Assembly: GCA_033032175.1 (NCBI GenBank)
Contig: CM065304.1
Span: 12,090,001-12,154,000 of the forward strand
DNA: 64,000 nucleotides
DNA from: Saturnia japonica
Taxonomy: Eukaryota; Arthropoda; Insecta; Lepidoptera; Saturniidae
Direction of reading: 5' to 3'
The notes under the pieces were generated by a model, which saw only the letters and a program-made list of their open reading frames with translations, made no database searches and was not told where the DNA came from. Of the stretch, positions 42,096 through 53,599 are shown in pieces. Position 1 is the first letter of the stretch. Each line of letters begins with the position of its first letter. Both the position numbers and the translations under genes were made by a program.

Positions 42096-42564
42096 TTTGT
42101 GATTTGTTATTTCATTCTTTTAACGTGAGGTTATTTTTAATTTGTGAGATGTTTATTTATAGGTACAACTGTAAAATATACGATAATAAAATCGTCAAGT
42201 ATTTATTCTATGACTAAATAAATATTACCAATGACTAAATAATAACTTGTTGGTTGAATCGTTCTCTTTGACTTCTAAGTAAATAGAGACATAATATTAT
42301 TTATGTATAAATAACAAATGTTTTATTTTTATATACTATGAATTAGTTATATTTTGTTTGATTAAATACAAACATTTCACAATAATACCATTACTATTTT
42401 CACATATAAATATATTTTTACTTCTTTCGAGGGAATTACAGCGAGTTCCCGCTGTAAAGGTTAATTTACTGCAAATTTTCAGCTGAAAAAGAAGACTGCG
42501 GGATTGCAAACCCTAGTACTATCAGGAATTAAGCTTGGATATTTTACTGATAAACAATATATAC
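42096..42564. other. A+T-rich sequence, no gene seen
   Basis: No frame or repeat match found. Confidence 0.4.
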
Positions 42565-43255
42565 ACTAATATAATAAAGCGAAAAAGTTTTTTTGTTTAT
42601 TTGTTTAAAAACGCTAATCTGTGGAACTATGGGTAGGATTCGAAAATATTTGTTTTCATATGGTAGCCAGAATCTTGTGGAATAGTATAGGTTATATAAC
42701 ATAAGTGTACATTTCCCAGATAGCCTTAATTATTAATTTTTCTACGTAAGTCGGAAGTCGAAACCCTCCATAATTGCTTTATCGACGTGCGCTGGCATAA
42801 TGGTTAATGATACGTATATACAAAAATATTGGCCATTAGTATATGTAAAAAAGTCAATGCTAGCATATATGTATCTCTTAATTGTAAGCCACAATAAGGT
42901 ATTTTGCATTTCTTTTTGTTGAAGACTAAAAATAAATTTATGAGCATTATTTTTAAGCATGTCATACTAATCCTTACGAACAAAAGGTACTTCACCACAA
43001 ATACAATGTAATGAAGATAAACTTTGTCTTTTACTGCATGTTATTTGAAAGCATAGTTTGAGAAATAATTCAACACTCGACTCGGGTCTATGTCTATAAT
43101 ACTAGTGGCGCGAAGGAGCCGTGCTATGCCGCGATGTGATCATCTGGCCGCCCGAAGAAAATATTGTCTATACTGAAGTATTATAAATCATCAATTAGTG
43201 ATTTCTTCTAAATTATATGCGGGTGAAATCGTGGGGCACAGCTAGTAATTAAATA
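42565..43255 (+). repeat. Interspersed repeat E, long copy
   Basis: Starts acactaatataataaagcg and ends 'gcgggtgaaatcgtggggca', 'cagctagtaat'. It aligns along its length with 50590-51215 ('acgctaatct', 'agccttaa-tattgat', 'gcgctggc-taatggtta', 'gaacaaaagg-tacttca', 'gaaagcatagttt-agaaa'). Minus frames at 42742-42998 belong to the repeat. Confidence 0.75.
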
Positions 43256-43570
43256 AACTAAACTTTAATATTGTAAAAGATCTAAATAGCAATTATAGTA
43301 CGGAATCAATACCTTATGGTAAAACGAAAAACTTCAAATGCAGGTGTTAGATTGTTATAGTGATTCATATACCTCAAAAAAGCAATTAACTGGAAGTAAT
43401 TCTTAAACCATTGAAATAAAATATCCCCTAAAAGATCTAATTGTGGAAAGCGACCACTACTGTTACATGATAGTATATAGTACTACATCGTAGCTTAAAA
43501 CAGCTATTCGGACTGAATATAGACACGATACAAGAACCTAACTGTGGAACATTAGAAGCTAGAGATTATA

Positions 43571-44851
43571 TTAGGTCCTTATATGTGAAATTGGCGTTTT
43601 GTACGGGAGGAATAAAAAGTCAATTATTTTTGTAAAATATATTTAATTAATCAAAGTATGCACCGTTGTTATCTATGCACTTTTGCCATCTCATAGGTAG
43701 TTCATTGATCCATTTACTTAAAAAACCGTGGGGGCGAGAATAAATAAACACATTGAAGGCGGTTTGGACTGCCGCATCGGAGTTGAATTTTTTTCCTTGT
43801 AAGAAGTTATCCAAATTCCGGAAAAAATGGTAATCTGTTAGAGCAAGGTCCGGAGAGTACGGTGGATGTCGCAGACATTCCAATTGTAGCTCATCTAACT
43901 TAGTGGTTGTTTGTTGTACAGTATGTGGTCTTGCGTTGTCGTGAAGCAGCAGTGGCCTAGAGCGATTAACCAAGCTCGGTTGTTTAGCAGCTAGTTCTTC
44001 CTTCATGGTTTGCAGATGCTGACAATATATCTGCCGTAATCGTTTGGCCAGATTTTAGAAAGCTGTAGTGAACTACACCGGCACTAGTCCACCAAACACT
44101 CACAAGTAACTTTTGAGTCAATTTTCGTTTAGGGCACGATTTGGCCGAGTCTCCAGGGTTCAGCCATTGCGACGAGCGCTTTATCGATTATCGTACGGTA
44201 TCCACTTTTTATCATAAGTTATGATTCGATTTAAAATCCCTTCATTAATTGTGTCGGTTGAGCAAAGTATCACAGCAGTCGACGCGTGTTTGCAAGTTCG
44301 ATTCACTCAATTCATGAGGTACCCATCGTTCATTTTTTTTCTTCCCGATTTGCTTCAAGTGGATCAATTCAGTTTTATCACTTACCCCGAAGTCTGCAGC
44401 TATCTCCGAAGTGCTTTGTGATGGGTCCTCTTCCACAATAGCCATTAATTCTTCATTGTCCACTTTGGTCTCCCGCCGTCCACGGGGTTGGTTCTGAAGG
44501 TCGAAGTTTCCAAAACGAAAACGTTGAAACCAAAAACGTACCATGCTTTCTTTTGTGACACCAGCGCCGTACATATCATTAATCCTTCGAGCAGTTTCTG
44601 CAGCACTGATGCCACGGTAGAACTCGTACTCGTAATTATACCGATATTTCATGTTTTCCATTGTGCGGTAATAAGCGACGCCAAAGAAAAAAATTAAGAG
44701 GAAAAAACAAATGAAATACTGTTTTCAAAACTCAAATGTACCAGCTAATTGAATTTATAAATTTGAATTTGGAATTCTTAACCAAAGAGGAGATATTTCA
44801 GATCAAAGTGAACAGTACGACAAAACGCTAATTTCATATGTAAGGACATAA
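43571..44851 (-). mobile_element. mariner element (copy 1), 1281 bp, TA-flanked
   Basis: Terminal inverted repeats of about 32 bp: the left begins TTAGGTCCTTATATGTGAAA (43571) and the right, inverted, TTATGTCCTTACATATGAAA (from 44851); both continue into ttggcg/ttagcg-ttttgt. It is flanked by TA at 43569-43570 and 44852-44853, the standard mariner target duplication. The transposase is on the minus strand. A second copy of the same family is at 59011-60278 in opposite orientation. Confidence 0.92.
43647..44661 (-). pseudogene. mariner transposase (SETMAR/cecropia-like), broken
   Basis: DDD-type cut-and-paste transposase in two frames. The N-terminal frame starts at ATG 44661 (ENMKYRYNYEYEFYRGISAA) and has helix-turn-helix pieces (ETARRINDMYGAGVTKESMV, RFRFGNFDLQNQPRGRRETK) up to RWVPHELSE and a stop at 44247-44245. 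A frame change is needed to reach TYDKKW (first catalytic Asp), after which a stop interrupts YDNR. The C-terminal frame (ATG 44006, stop 43647) carries LLLHDNARPH (second Asp), PPYSPDLALTDYHFF (third Asp, 34 residues on) and ends CIDNNGAYFD, as in full-length mariner proteins. All three Asp are present, but the ORF is inactivated by at least one frameshift and two stops. Confidence 0.9.
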
Positions 44852-44853
44852 TA

Positions 44854-45200
44854 TTATACGAAGAAAAGGTGTAGGTTCATGTAGGAACCGAAGAATCTGG
44901 AGAAAGGAACGGAGTTTTACTCCAACATTCTGTAAACCTTAGAATAAATTAAAATATGTAATTATTATATTTAACAGCTTATCATAACATATGAATTATT
45001 ATTTTGACTACAGTAATAATATGATTATAGCATATCTATATACCGATATTGAGATGACTATAGGTGATATATAATAATCTAATTTAGTTGTTTGTTAGTA
45101 ATTATTACATTACTATACAAAATAATACTTATTATAAGTCAACGTAGAATAACCCGAAGTACCTAATAATAAATTTATTGTAGTCTTCTCTTACAAAAAT
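44854..45200. other. A+T-rich sequence, no gene seen
   Basis: Between mariner copy 1 and a SINE-like repeat. No motif. Confidence 0.4.
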
Positions 45201-45440
45201 ACTAGCTGTCTAGCCCTGCTTTAAGATTGGATTGTACATGCGTATTTCATGCATATGATAACTACTTGTCTACAGATTGCCAAATTGGTAGAGGGATATG
45301 TTCACTGAGCTCCGCTCCTAAGAGTCGTAGCATGATGTTAGATAGCTTATAACCTTTCACAATAAATAAGCTATAATTTTTTTTTCATATATGACCGCTA
45401 GTTCTAGAGGTAAGTGTGGTCAAACATGCAAAAAAAAACG
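45201..45440 (+). repeat. SINE-like repeat (actagctgtctagccctgc ... gtcgtagcatgatgttagatagc)
   Basis: Same family as 9578-9780 and 29926-30215: actagctgt start, 'ctcctaagagtcgtagcatg', 'ttagatagcttataaccttt', 'ataaataagctata'. The next mariner starts just past its tail. Confidence 0.6.
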
Positions 45441-45457
45441 ATCTTTTACCTGTATTA

Positions 45458-46638
45458 CATAGGGCGCAATAAAAAATTCCGCAACTAGCCATTTATTTTA
45501 TGCATATTTAAAAAATAATTAGGACATTATAAAATGGAACTCTTTGGCTTTAAAATGCAGTTTGTTTCGCCTATTTGTCACTTTGTTTTGACATTTTGTT
45601 GTCATTTTAAATATTGCGTTTCTACGTAACCATAGTTGATCAGTGTTGCTCTCTTTCAAACTGCTATTGCCAATGAAGCACCATGCAAGTCTACTGTCTA
45701 TAGCTGGTTTGCAGAATTCCAACGCGGTCGTGTTAATTTCAGTGACAAATTTCGTGATGGTCGTCCCTCTACTGCTGTGAACAACGAAAACATCGATTCT
45801 GTACGTCGTATGATCGAAATAGATGGGCTTGTGGCCTACCAAGAAATTCAGGAATCAAGTGAGTCAGATACAATCAATCTTACAAAAACATTTGGGTGTT
45901 AAAAAACTGTGTTCCTGATGGATCCCTCACAACTTAACTGAGGCTCAAAAAGCGAGCCGTATCACTTGGTCCAACGCCATTCTTACGAGATTCAACTAAG
46001 AGGCGTCAAATTTTAGTGTGGGAAATAGTGGTAGGTCACGAAACCGGATTTATAGCTACGATCCCAAAACAAATCAGCAAGCGACTGTTTGAGTCTTTCT
46101 AAATGAGCTGAAACCAACCAAAGTAGAGAGTGTGCAGTCTGCCGCTAAGCGGATGATTTCTACTAATTTTTAACAAAACTGGACACATAGCTATTGTCGC
46201 TTTGGTGGACCATCGTACAGTGAATAGCGATTGGTACGTGACCATATTTTGTTTGCCAGAAGCTACTGACGAACTGCCGTATCATCTTGTGCCATGACCA
46301 TACCAGCTCTCAAACGAATTTTTGAAAAGGATAAACTTAGATGTCATAGGTCATCCTGCATACAGATACGACCTTTCAACTTCTTTCTGTTTTCAAAAAT
46401 CAAGAATTATTTACGCGGTCAACGATTTTCAACACCAGACGAGAGGCTGTTGAAGAGTATAAAAAGCATGTTTTTGAAGTCACCACGGACTAGTGATTAA
46501 AATATTTTCAAAATGTATTTATTCGTATGAAAAGTGTATTAAAGCCAAGGGAGAGTTTTTTGAGAAACAATAAATTGATTTTTAACCAGTCTTCGTATTT
46601 TTTCTTATTCATCCCCAAAATTTTTAGTGCGCCCCACG
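45458..46638 (+). mobile_element. mariner element (second family), about 1.18 kb, TA-flanked
   Basis: The left end reads catagggcgcaataaaaaatt (45458) and the right end, inverted, cgtggggcgcactaaaaattt (from 46638). It is flanked by TA at 45456-45457 and 46639-46640. The internal ORF is a decayed transposase. It is a different mariner lineage from the 43571 and 59011 copies. Confidence 0.8.
45620..46500 (+). pseudogene. mariner transposase (second family), heavily decayed
   Basis: Readable pieces: TVYSWFAEFQRGRVNFSDKF, RDGRPSTAVNNENIDSVRRM, IEIDGLVAYQEI (helix-turn-helix region, 45636-45860). After frame changes come KKLCS-like and LT-EAQK pieces, VWEIVVGHETGF (first catalytic Asp replaced by His, about 46015-46050), RMIS and TG-IAIVALVDHRTVN (about 46150-46225), then FNFFLFSKIKNYLRGQRFST (46370-46440). 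The HHDNAS second-Asp motif is not readable, and the third Asp (NDFFLF) reads NFFLF. Multiple stops. Order and spacing match a full-length mariner protein, so this is an old complete copy rather than a fragment. Confidence 0.8.
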
Positions 46639-46640
46639 TA

Positions 46641-46960
46641 TTAGTGTAGATTAGTAATGACATTCGATTTAATGCTATTAATATGTATAAAAAGGGAACA
46701 CAAAATATATTTATTGTAATTTATTTTATTTTTTTACTTACATAAGTTCGTCCACATTTGCTTATAATAATTTAATGCGAATTGTAAACTGCATTAACTG
46801 CAACAATTACCGATAAACACCACATGCATATATTATTACCTACAATCGTGTGATTATCATTCTAATAAGATTCTTACACTCCCAGTAAATAAAAGCAAAG
46901 AGAGAAATTTGTAATAAAAATAATTTTAAGAAGCCATCTGTTTAAACACAATAGAGAGAG
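46641..46960. other. A+T-rich sequence, no gene seen
   Basis: No frame or repeat match found. Confidence 0.4.
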
Positions 46961-46968
46961 AATTTAAT

Positions 46969-47100
46969 TTATTCTTTGGTAGTACTTTCTGTACGGTTCT
47001 TATGTACAGCGGACACAAACGAGAAGTGACGTGATAAATAGTCGTCAACGTGGCGTATATCCGTGAGTACCTCGGGCTTGATGAACAGTCCTCGCTTATA
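46969..47100 (-). CDS. Possible terminal coding exon, minus strand, unidentified
   Basis: A GC-balanced island holds a 43-codon minus-strand frame ending at TAA 46971-46969. The peptide looks like real protein: GLFIKPEVLTDIRHVDDYLS followed by RHFSFVSAVHKNRTESTTKE and stop. The mix of hydrophobic and charged residues and a polar C-terminal tail differ from the low-complexity frames around it. The upstream in-frame stop is at 47103-47101. AG dinucleotides just inside (for example ...atataag|cgagga) could be a splice acceptor, but the pyrimidine tract is poor. I recognise no family. If real, the remaining exons lie at higher coordinates. Confidence is low because 43 codons can be open by chance. 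Confidence 0.25.
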   Translation of the reverse strand, partial: YKRGLFIKPEVLTDIRHVDDYLSRHFSFVSAVHKNRTESTTKE

Positions 47101-47103
47101 TTA

Positions 47104-48265
47104 CTGCTGTCTGTATGCGCCAGCCAATCTGTGACGTTCCGGAGAGCGTAAAAAGTTGTGGACTATTCTTTATGTCACCAAATTGCGTGATTCATAACTC
47201 GTAAAATATAAGTTCAGTTTGTTTTTTTCCTTTGAACAGAAATATATTATTAGTAAAGGTAGGTTTTTGAACTATCAACTGTCATGTTGTATTCCTAATG
47301 CGTTAGTTGGAAACTATAATGTTATCTTTACCAACATTTCGCGCTTCCTACATTTTCATTAATATCATGATGTATTTATATAAACCCCGATTGCTGATGT
47401 TTGTTAATTTAATTTGATCCCAAAAAGCCAGCATCGCTCTGCCTGGATTTCCACGATACACACCCGCACATTTTTAGTTGGATTATCAATAATACGAGTA
47501 CAATATAGTGGAACTTTGTACACACTCATTTGATAATATATTGATCAAAGTGTAAGCCATAAAGCATTTTAGGCAATTATATTGGAGAATAGAACCAGTT
47601 ACCAGTTTATATAATTATATTACGTAAATATTTTTGTATAGAATTAGGTACAGTCATCAACATAATGCTGCTTGAAAGAACCCTTTGTACATTTTTACAA
47701 TATTAATCTAACTTTCGGGAAATTCAATGGTTTTCACATTTTCTTTGAATTCATAATGTTTGTTTGAAAAGTAAGATATTTTCGATTAGTTCATGTGTAA
47801 ACTAGTTATATATCCTTCGAGAAAACAAATCACTGTTAACTAGACGAAAGCTTGTACTATAAGAATTTGTAATTAATGTACCTACCAGTAGATATTGAAT
47901 TGATATTGTAGAATATTGAATATTTTTGATAACTTAGAAGAACGGCCGAAGTTTTACTTTATTTTATTACTGCTTCCTGTTTTTCTTTAATAAATTTCTC
48001 CAGTGTGTTTTGATATAGCGGAAATTTTTGATATTATAACTAATACTTATAATATGAATAGCATTAATAAAAAATAAAAAAAAACCTTTAAAATATCAGA
48101 AAGAATTCAATAAAAATAAGTTTTTTTTTTTAATTACCAATATAAACATAGTAACCGTTGAGTAAAGGAAAATGGAATAAACACAAATACAATTAAAGTG
48201 AATAAGGTTTTTGTTATTTGTAAATCAAAATAAAAATCTCGTTTACAATAATATGCGACATAGTA
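47104..48265. other. A+T-rich sequence, no gene seen
   Basis: 47100-47160 is still GC-balanced (cgccagccaatctgtgacgttcc, contains a CCAAT box on the plus strand); otherwise nothing recognised. If the exon candidate is real, this would be its intron. Confidence 0.35.
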
Positions 48266-48269
48266 TAAA

Positions 48270-48500
48270 TCCATTTGACGAGCCCGACCAAGCAGCCGGG
48301 GGCCTGATTAAATGAAGTGGATGAGCATGTTTTCCCCCAATACAAAGCTGCATTATTGCCTGAGTTGTCATCGCCATACAGCAATCAAGCAGGCTAACTA
48401 TTGAGTGAGTTGAGTAAGCCAGCCGACAGCGATCCTAGCATAAATTGTGCTTATGCGGGCATGAAGTGAGCTGAAGAGCGATGCGTTTCAGCTTAAGTGT
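48270..48500. other. GC-contrasting island of unknown nature
   Basis: Repeat-free, near-balanced stretch (acgagcccgaccaagcagcc, gcctgagttgtcatcgccat, agtgagttgagtaagccagc, gacagcgatcctagcataaa). A short ATG frame at 48481 (MRFSLSVFLNC, stop) is too small to call. Candidate regulatory or untranslated sequence. Confidence 0.3.
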
Positions 48501-48689
48501 TTTCCTTAACTGTTGAACATACACTTAATTCGTGCTATATCGCTTTTAATGAAGAAGGTTAACTTTATTTTATTATATAGACGTTTTAAATAATGGATGG
48601 ACAAATGGATTAGTTTCATATTTTTTAAGAGTGTCGAATAATATCATAGTTCTGTTTTAATTTTTAACCTTGTACATTGATCGATAATT

Positions 48690-49150
48690 TAAACAGGAAA
48701 TCATAAATACAATTAATAAAGTTGAAGTGTCAGTTTGTAATGTCAAAATAACAGTTTTTTACTAAATGCATATCAAATTATATACGGTACTTATAACAAA
48801 TCACCAACTTTTTTGTCTGTTTGTTCCGGGTAATCTCCAAAACGGTTCGACCGATTTTGACGGAATTTTCACTGGTAGATAGCTTTTGATATATGGCTAC
48901 TTTTATTTTAGAAAACGAATTAAGGCTTCAAGCAAATAAAAATCATTTCGGAAAAACGACTATTTTGGGGCGTTTAAATGACTTACGCTAAGTAAAGCAT
49001 AAGAAATATATCAAATTAATATAGAACATAATTATACATCTTAAATAGACCTACATAAAAGTCAGCGAGAGCATACATCTATCTTCTAAAGATCACCTAC
49101 AATAAGCATTTTTGTCTTTAAAATAACCGGAACCAGGAATTGAAAGATTC
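48690..49150 (-). repeat. Interspersed repeat C, minus-strand copy
   Basis: 'gttgaagtgtcagtttgtaatgtcaaaataac' (read in parts), 'actaaatgcatatcaaatta', 'tttgtctgtttgttccgggt', 'aatctccaaaacggttcgac', 'actggtagatagctttt' is the reverse complement of the 28940 and 36074 copies. Confidence 0.75.
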
Positions 49151-50085
49151 GCACCTAGGCATAGGATTTTATTTAAAAAATAAAATCAGATCGGTGTGAA
49201 ACAAAAATATAATAATTAAAGCAAAAACCTATTTTAATATAATTTATTAAGAAATACGACGAAATGAAAAAAAAATTTGCTATCTTCTATTGTTATTTCA
49301 TTAATTTACATCGTACAGTCCCTTTATAAAGATACTTTATATAAGATGAAAGTTATCAGAAAAACACTCATTACATTTGATAAGCCTATCACAAAGTTTG
49401 GCTGTGACCATTTTTTTCTCGCTATAGCCGGGAGAGATAGAAATCAATTTCAGATGTAATTAGACGTCACACACCCATTCTCTATAAGATTCTAAAGAAT
49501 ATCTTTGTTTCATCTTATTTTTATGCTTTCATTTATAAGACGAGAACAGTTACATTTTATTCCAATACTATAATATCACATATCAATAAAGTTAATTAAA
49601 TTACCAGAATTATTTGAACCGAAAAAAAAATGTATCTACTTCCATCAGTAGGTATACAAAATAGACATCAATTTGCAGCTAATAAGAAATATTTTATTCA
49701 ATAACGGCACACATGTAACGTAACGATGGAAACACAAAGAAAGAATAGAATAATAGAAGTAATGGTGATAATGGTAAATCAATCCTTATAAAAAGCCGCC
49801 GCTTATGGCTTTCTATTGCAATATGCTACTTAAATTGTTAAATAAGTATACTTATTAAAGTAGTTAATTTTTATTCATATCCTTATCACACCTAGTAGGG
49901 TCGAAGCACCATGTTTTACTCGTCCACTCTCCGCTATCAGCTGTCATCTCAGTATTTACACCTTTTATACACATATAATTCCTTACACCATCGATACCTG
50001 AACCTTCATACTTAAAATCCTTCTAGTAATATAACATTCATCCCTTTTAAAATCACGTATTATTTTTATATTTCCTCTATACCTA
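49151..50085. other. A+T-rich sequence, no gene seen
   Basis: The 60-codon frame at 49277-49459 has no motif. A 'tcgaagcaccatgttttact ... tatcagctgtcatctcag' patch (49900-49950) is unassigned. Confidence 0.4.
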
Positions 50086-50089
50086 TCCT

Positions 50090-50430
50090 AATGTCTAAAT
50101 TAATAAATCTGTAGTTATGTCTGTGCATGTAATTTTTTTTCCAAATTTCCCGATAGATATAAGGACACTGATCACGAATATGACCTTAAATTTATTTTGT
50201 CGGTCTGCTGTTTGTATGTCCGGATTTAATTAAAAAATAGTTTGACCGATGCCTATGAAATTTTGTATATGGGAAGCGTATGTCATTGGGTAATTATTGA
50301 TAGGCTACAAGAATTTTCGATAATAATTGTAGAAATCGTAACAAAAAATATAAAACACCTAACCGATTTTTATGAAATTTTGTACACGGAAAATATAAAT
50401 CATTTTTTTTAATTGAAGTGCTATAACAAA
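50090..50430 (-). repeat. Interspersed repeat B, minus-strand copy
   Basis: 'aatctgtagttatgtctgtg', 'aaatttcccgatagatataa', 'ggacactgatcacgaatatg', 'gtatgtccggatttaattaa', 'gtatgtcattgggtaattat' matches the tail of repeat B read in reverse. Confidence 0.7.
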
Positions 50431-50589
50431 TTTCAATATTACTTTAATAAGTAACATCTTTACACTTATATTCCATAAATAATACTGTCCCCAACCTGAT
50501 TCAATAATACTTTATACATATTACAATTCCTGTTTATCAAAACTATGAACAGATAGCAGACCGAGCAACCATCGCTGCAATAAATCTAT

Positions 50590-51215
50590 ACTAATATAAT
50601 AAAGCAGAAGAGTTTCTTTGTTTGTTTGTTTGTGTACACACGCTAATCTCGGGTACGAAATGTACTGTATATGATAACTAAACTCACGAGGAATAGTATA
50701 GACTATCTAACATAAGGCTATAACTCTTAACTAGCCTTAAATATTGATATTTATTAAGTAAGTTGGAGGCGAAGCCCCCCCGAACTGCTTTATCTACGTG
50801 TGCTGGCGCAATGGTTAGTGATACGTAAATACAATATTCTATAAAAATATTGTTCCTTAGTATATCTATAAAAATTCAGTAGTGATATATGCTTATCTCT
50901 TATACATAAGCCACAACAAGTTATTTTGTGACAAACAACTTTTAAAAATTAAAATGTGATTTATGATCATTATTTTTAGACATGGCATATTAAGACTTAT
51001 GAACAAAAGTTACTTCATCATAAAGAAAATTTTAGGAAGTTAATTTTTACTCTATATAGAATGTTAGTTGGAAGCATAGTTTAGGAGATAATGAAAAATT
51101 AATATAATTTGTACTTTCGGGAAGAACAAATTATGATAGGCTACACGGGTGCGTTGGCGGTGCGGTGTTTGTCGGATAAAAACACGGATGAAACCGTGTG
51201 AGACAGCAAGCTAAT
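50590..51215 (+). repeat. Interspersed repeat E, long copy
   Basis: Starts actaatataataaagcagaa, contains 'cacgctaatctcgggtacg', 'ggcgaagcccccccgaactg', 'gtgtgctggcgcaatggtta', and ends 'aaaacacggatgaaaccgtg', 'tgagacagcaagcta'. Pairs with 42565-43255. Confidence 0.75.
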
Positions 51216-51925
51216 TTATATAATTAAAACCAGGTACGCAGACTGATTAAGGGATGTAAATAATTATTTCGTAGTAACAAACGCTACAGGCGCACCACTA
51301 GCAGTAGGTAATTATGTAGAATAAAAACATCGAAAAATAACTGCGATATATCCGTTATAATTAAACCACAGTAACTGCTTGAAAGTTACATATATGGTGT
51401 TTACGTGGATACGAAACAGTTTCCAGTTGTTAATGTCTCGATCACATCGCTACATATTAGCTAATCAGACAAGTTGTTCAGAAGTTACACGGTCACTAAC
51501 AGACGCACACAAGATTTTTATATAATATCTATATATCATATTTCGGATATATCACGATTTTCCTCGACATCGTCATTATAAATCACAGTTATTATAAGAT
51601 TCATCAGGATGAAGTGCAAGCCGCAACGTACCTACTCATATTTATTAGGGGTTACTCCCAGTGGCTTCTAACCTCTCCTATAGCCTCGCTTGTCTGATGA
51701 AAATGATGACTGATCACGGACGTCCTCACGCTCCGAAAGCTCCAGCTAGATTGCTACTCTCTTTAGGTTCTGACCAGCGTCCAGTAAACACACATATTTG
51801 ATATCATCGAAATATCATAACTGAGTAAATTTTATGTAAATATGACATATAGGGTTTGAATGTAATGTCAAATTAAGGTAACGTATTTACTGTGTGGGTA
51901 GCAGCGAGCAATCATATCAGTATTA
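51216..51925. other. A+T-rich sequence with a GC-contrasting patch (51640-51800)
   Basis: 51640-51800 (ggggttactcccagtggctt, ctctcctatagcctcgcttg, tcacggacgtcctcacgctc, cgaaagctccagctagattg) is GC-balanced and repeat-free in this window, with no long frame. It may be an untranslated exon or a piece of an unmatched element. Confidence 0.35.
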
Positions 51926-51929
51926 TAAT

Positions 51930-52080
51930 ATCCGGATAACCGAACTTTGCTTGGAATCTTAAAAAGAATAGCACTTATCTGGGTGAACTTGCAATGTAAA
52001 ACATTACCTAAATACAAAATTTCATCCAAACCGTTGGAGCCGATTTCCATAAACCAGGTAGATATACAGTGTGTATTAAA
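51930..52080 (+). repeat. Repeat with 'ataaccgaactttgcttgg ... tttcatccaaaccgttgg'
   Basis: Diverged copy of the 31448-31614 repeat; it ends 'gccgatttccataaaccagg', 'tagatatacagtg'. The minus frame at 51868-52050 is antisense to it. Confidence 0.55.
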
Positions 52081-53590
52081 AAACTCGTCGGATTCGTGAA
52101 GGTGTTATTAGGTATCGAGATTATATTCTATTTATGTTATCTATCTTAGATTATAAGTTAAAAAAATTACCCTCAATAAAATTTTAAAAAAATTAGTTAA
52201 ATGAGGAAACTTACATGGCAATACAGGCGGCGCGGTGCAGGGTACCGCCATACCATCAATCGTACCGCTGCGCCGAACCGGGGTTGGCGAAGTTGTTATC
52301 AGGTTTTAAAAATTTGCTAAATTTTAGGGAAATTAAATATGTTAATTTTAAATCGCAATAACATTTTTATTTTCTTAATAAATAAAATTTTGATATATTT
52401 TTTGGTAATATAATTGGGGTACCTATATACCTTTCCTTTTCGGATTCGACGGGGTTTTTAATACATATTGTATATATTTTCATATTTTTCTGATTACTTT
52501 TATCACATGGGCTAACACCCATTTCCGGCTTATCGTCTTGTTCAGGGACATCTGTATACATACAAGAATTGCTCACTTAATAGTAATACTTAAATAGATT
52601 TAATGAGATCTTCACGATTCTACAGTTTGAACTAGAATGTTTCTTTAAGCTTGTCGTTGTTAGCTTATTGTTAAAGTAATTTTTATTTTTTAGTTGTTGT
52701 TAGTAAAATATTTGTATTTCAGAGAACATCGTTATGATAAAATTTACCTATAGAATCTAATAATAAAATAAAAATTATTACAGTTAGTGTTTAGTTACGT
52801 GGGAATTTTAAAGACTTACACTATGCTAAATATCGAGCAAAGAATTTAAAAAAGTATAACAAAAGCTAGACTTTGCTCTCGGCCTAAACTAACGTGCTAT
52901 AAGTGGCAATAATTGTGCATTATGTTCGCTCTGAACACCTTAGCGTCTGGTGCATTTACGAAGATTTATTGTTAGCGTATAATAAACTTATTGCACTACA
53001 TACGAAAACTTAACACGAAATTATGGTTATAAGAGATTCTTACTTTTAATGATTTAATATAAAAAGTAAATGCCATTGTTAATTTTTGATATTCCTTATT
53101 TGTAATTTTTATTTCCAAATATTTAATAACATATACTATTTCAAATACTTATAAATATATCACTTATAGTCATTGACTTCGACTTCGATCACAACGTCAA
53201 AGTCATCTTGAGTATATACTAGTATAATAAATTAATAATAATGAATAAGAGAGTGCAATACGTTATTAGCGAGATAGTGCATTAGCAAGAATATATAATA
53301 TAATCTCAGAGATGGTCATCAATAAAAAATGTTAATAAAATATTGAGCTTATCAAAAATTTTAATATTGATAAGTAGCCAATGTTTAATTATTTTTATAA
53401 ATAAGAAGAAAAAATGAGATTTAAATTGATACTTTTTTAAAATAAATTTTTGATATTCCATTTTTGACTTATTTTGAAAAAAGCAAAAAAAAACATGATA
53501 ACTCAAGATCGGTTCACTTTTGTATAATGCATATGGGGTTTAAAAAAATTACAAATAGTCACCCCTATCACCTCCTAACGGGAATACGGC
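52081..53590. other. A+T-rich sequence, no gene seen
   Basis: 52205-52300 has a GC-rich patch (caggcggcgcggtgcagggt, cgctgcgccgaaccggggtt) of unknown origin. Minus frames at 52367-52576 and 53306-53506 lack motifs. Confidence 0.4.
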
Positions 53591-53599
53591 GAATTACCA

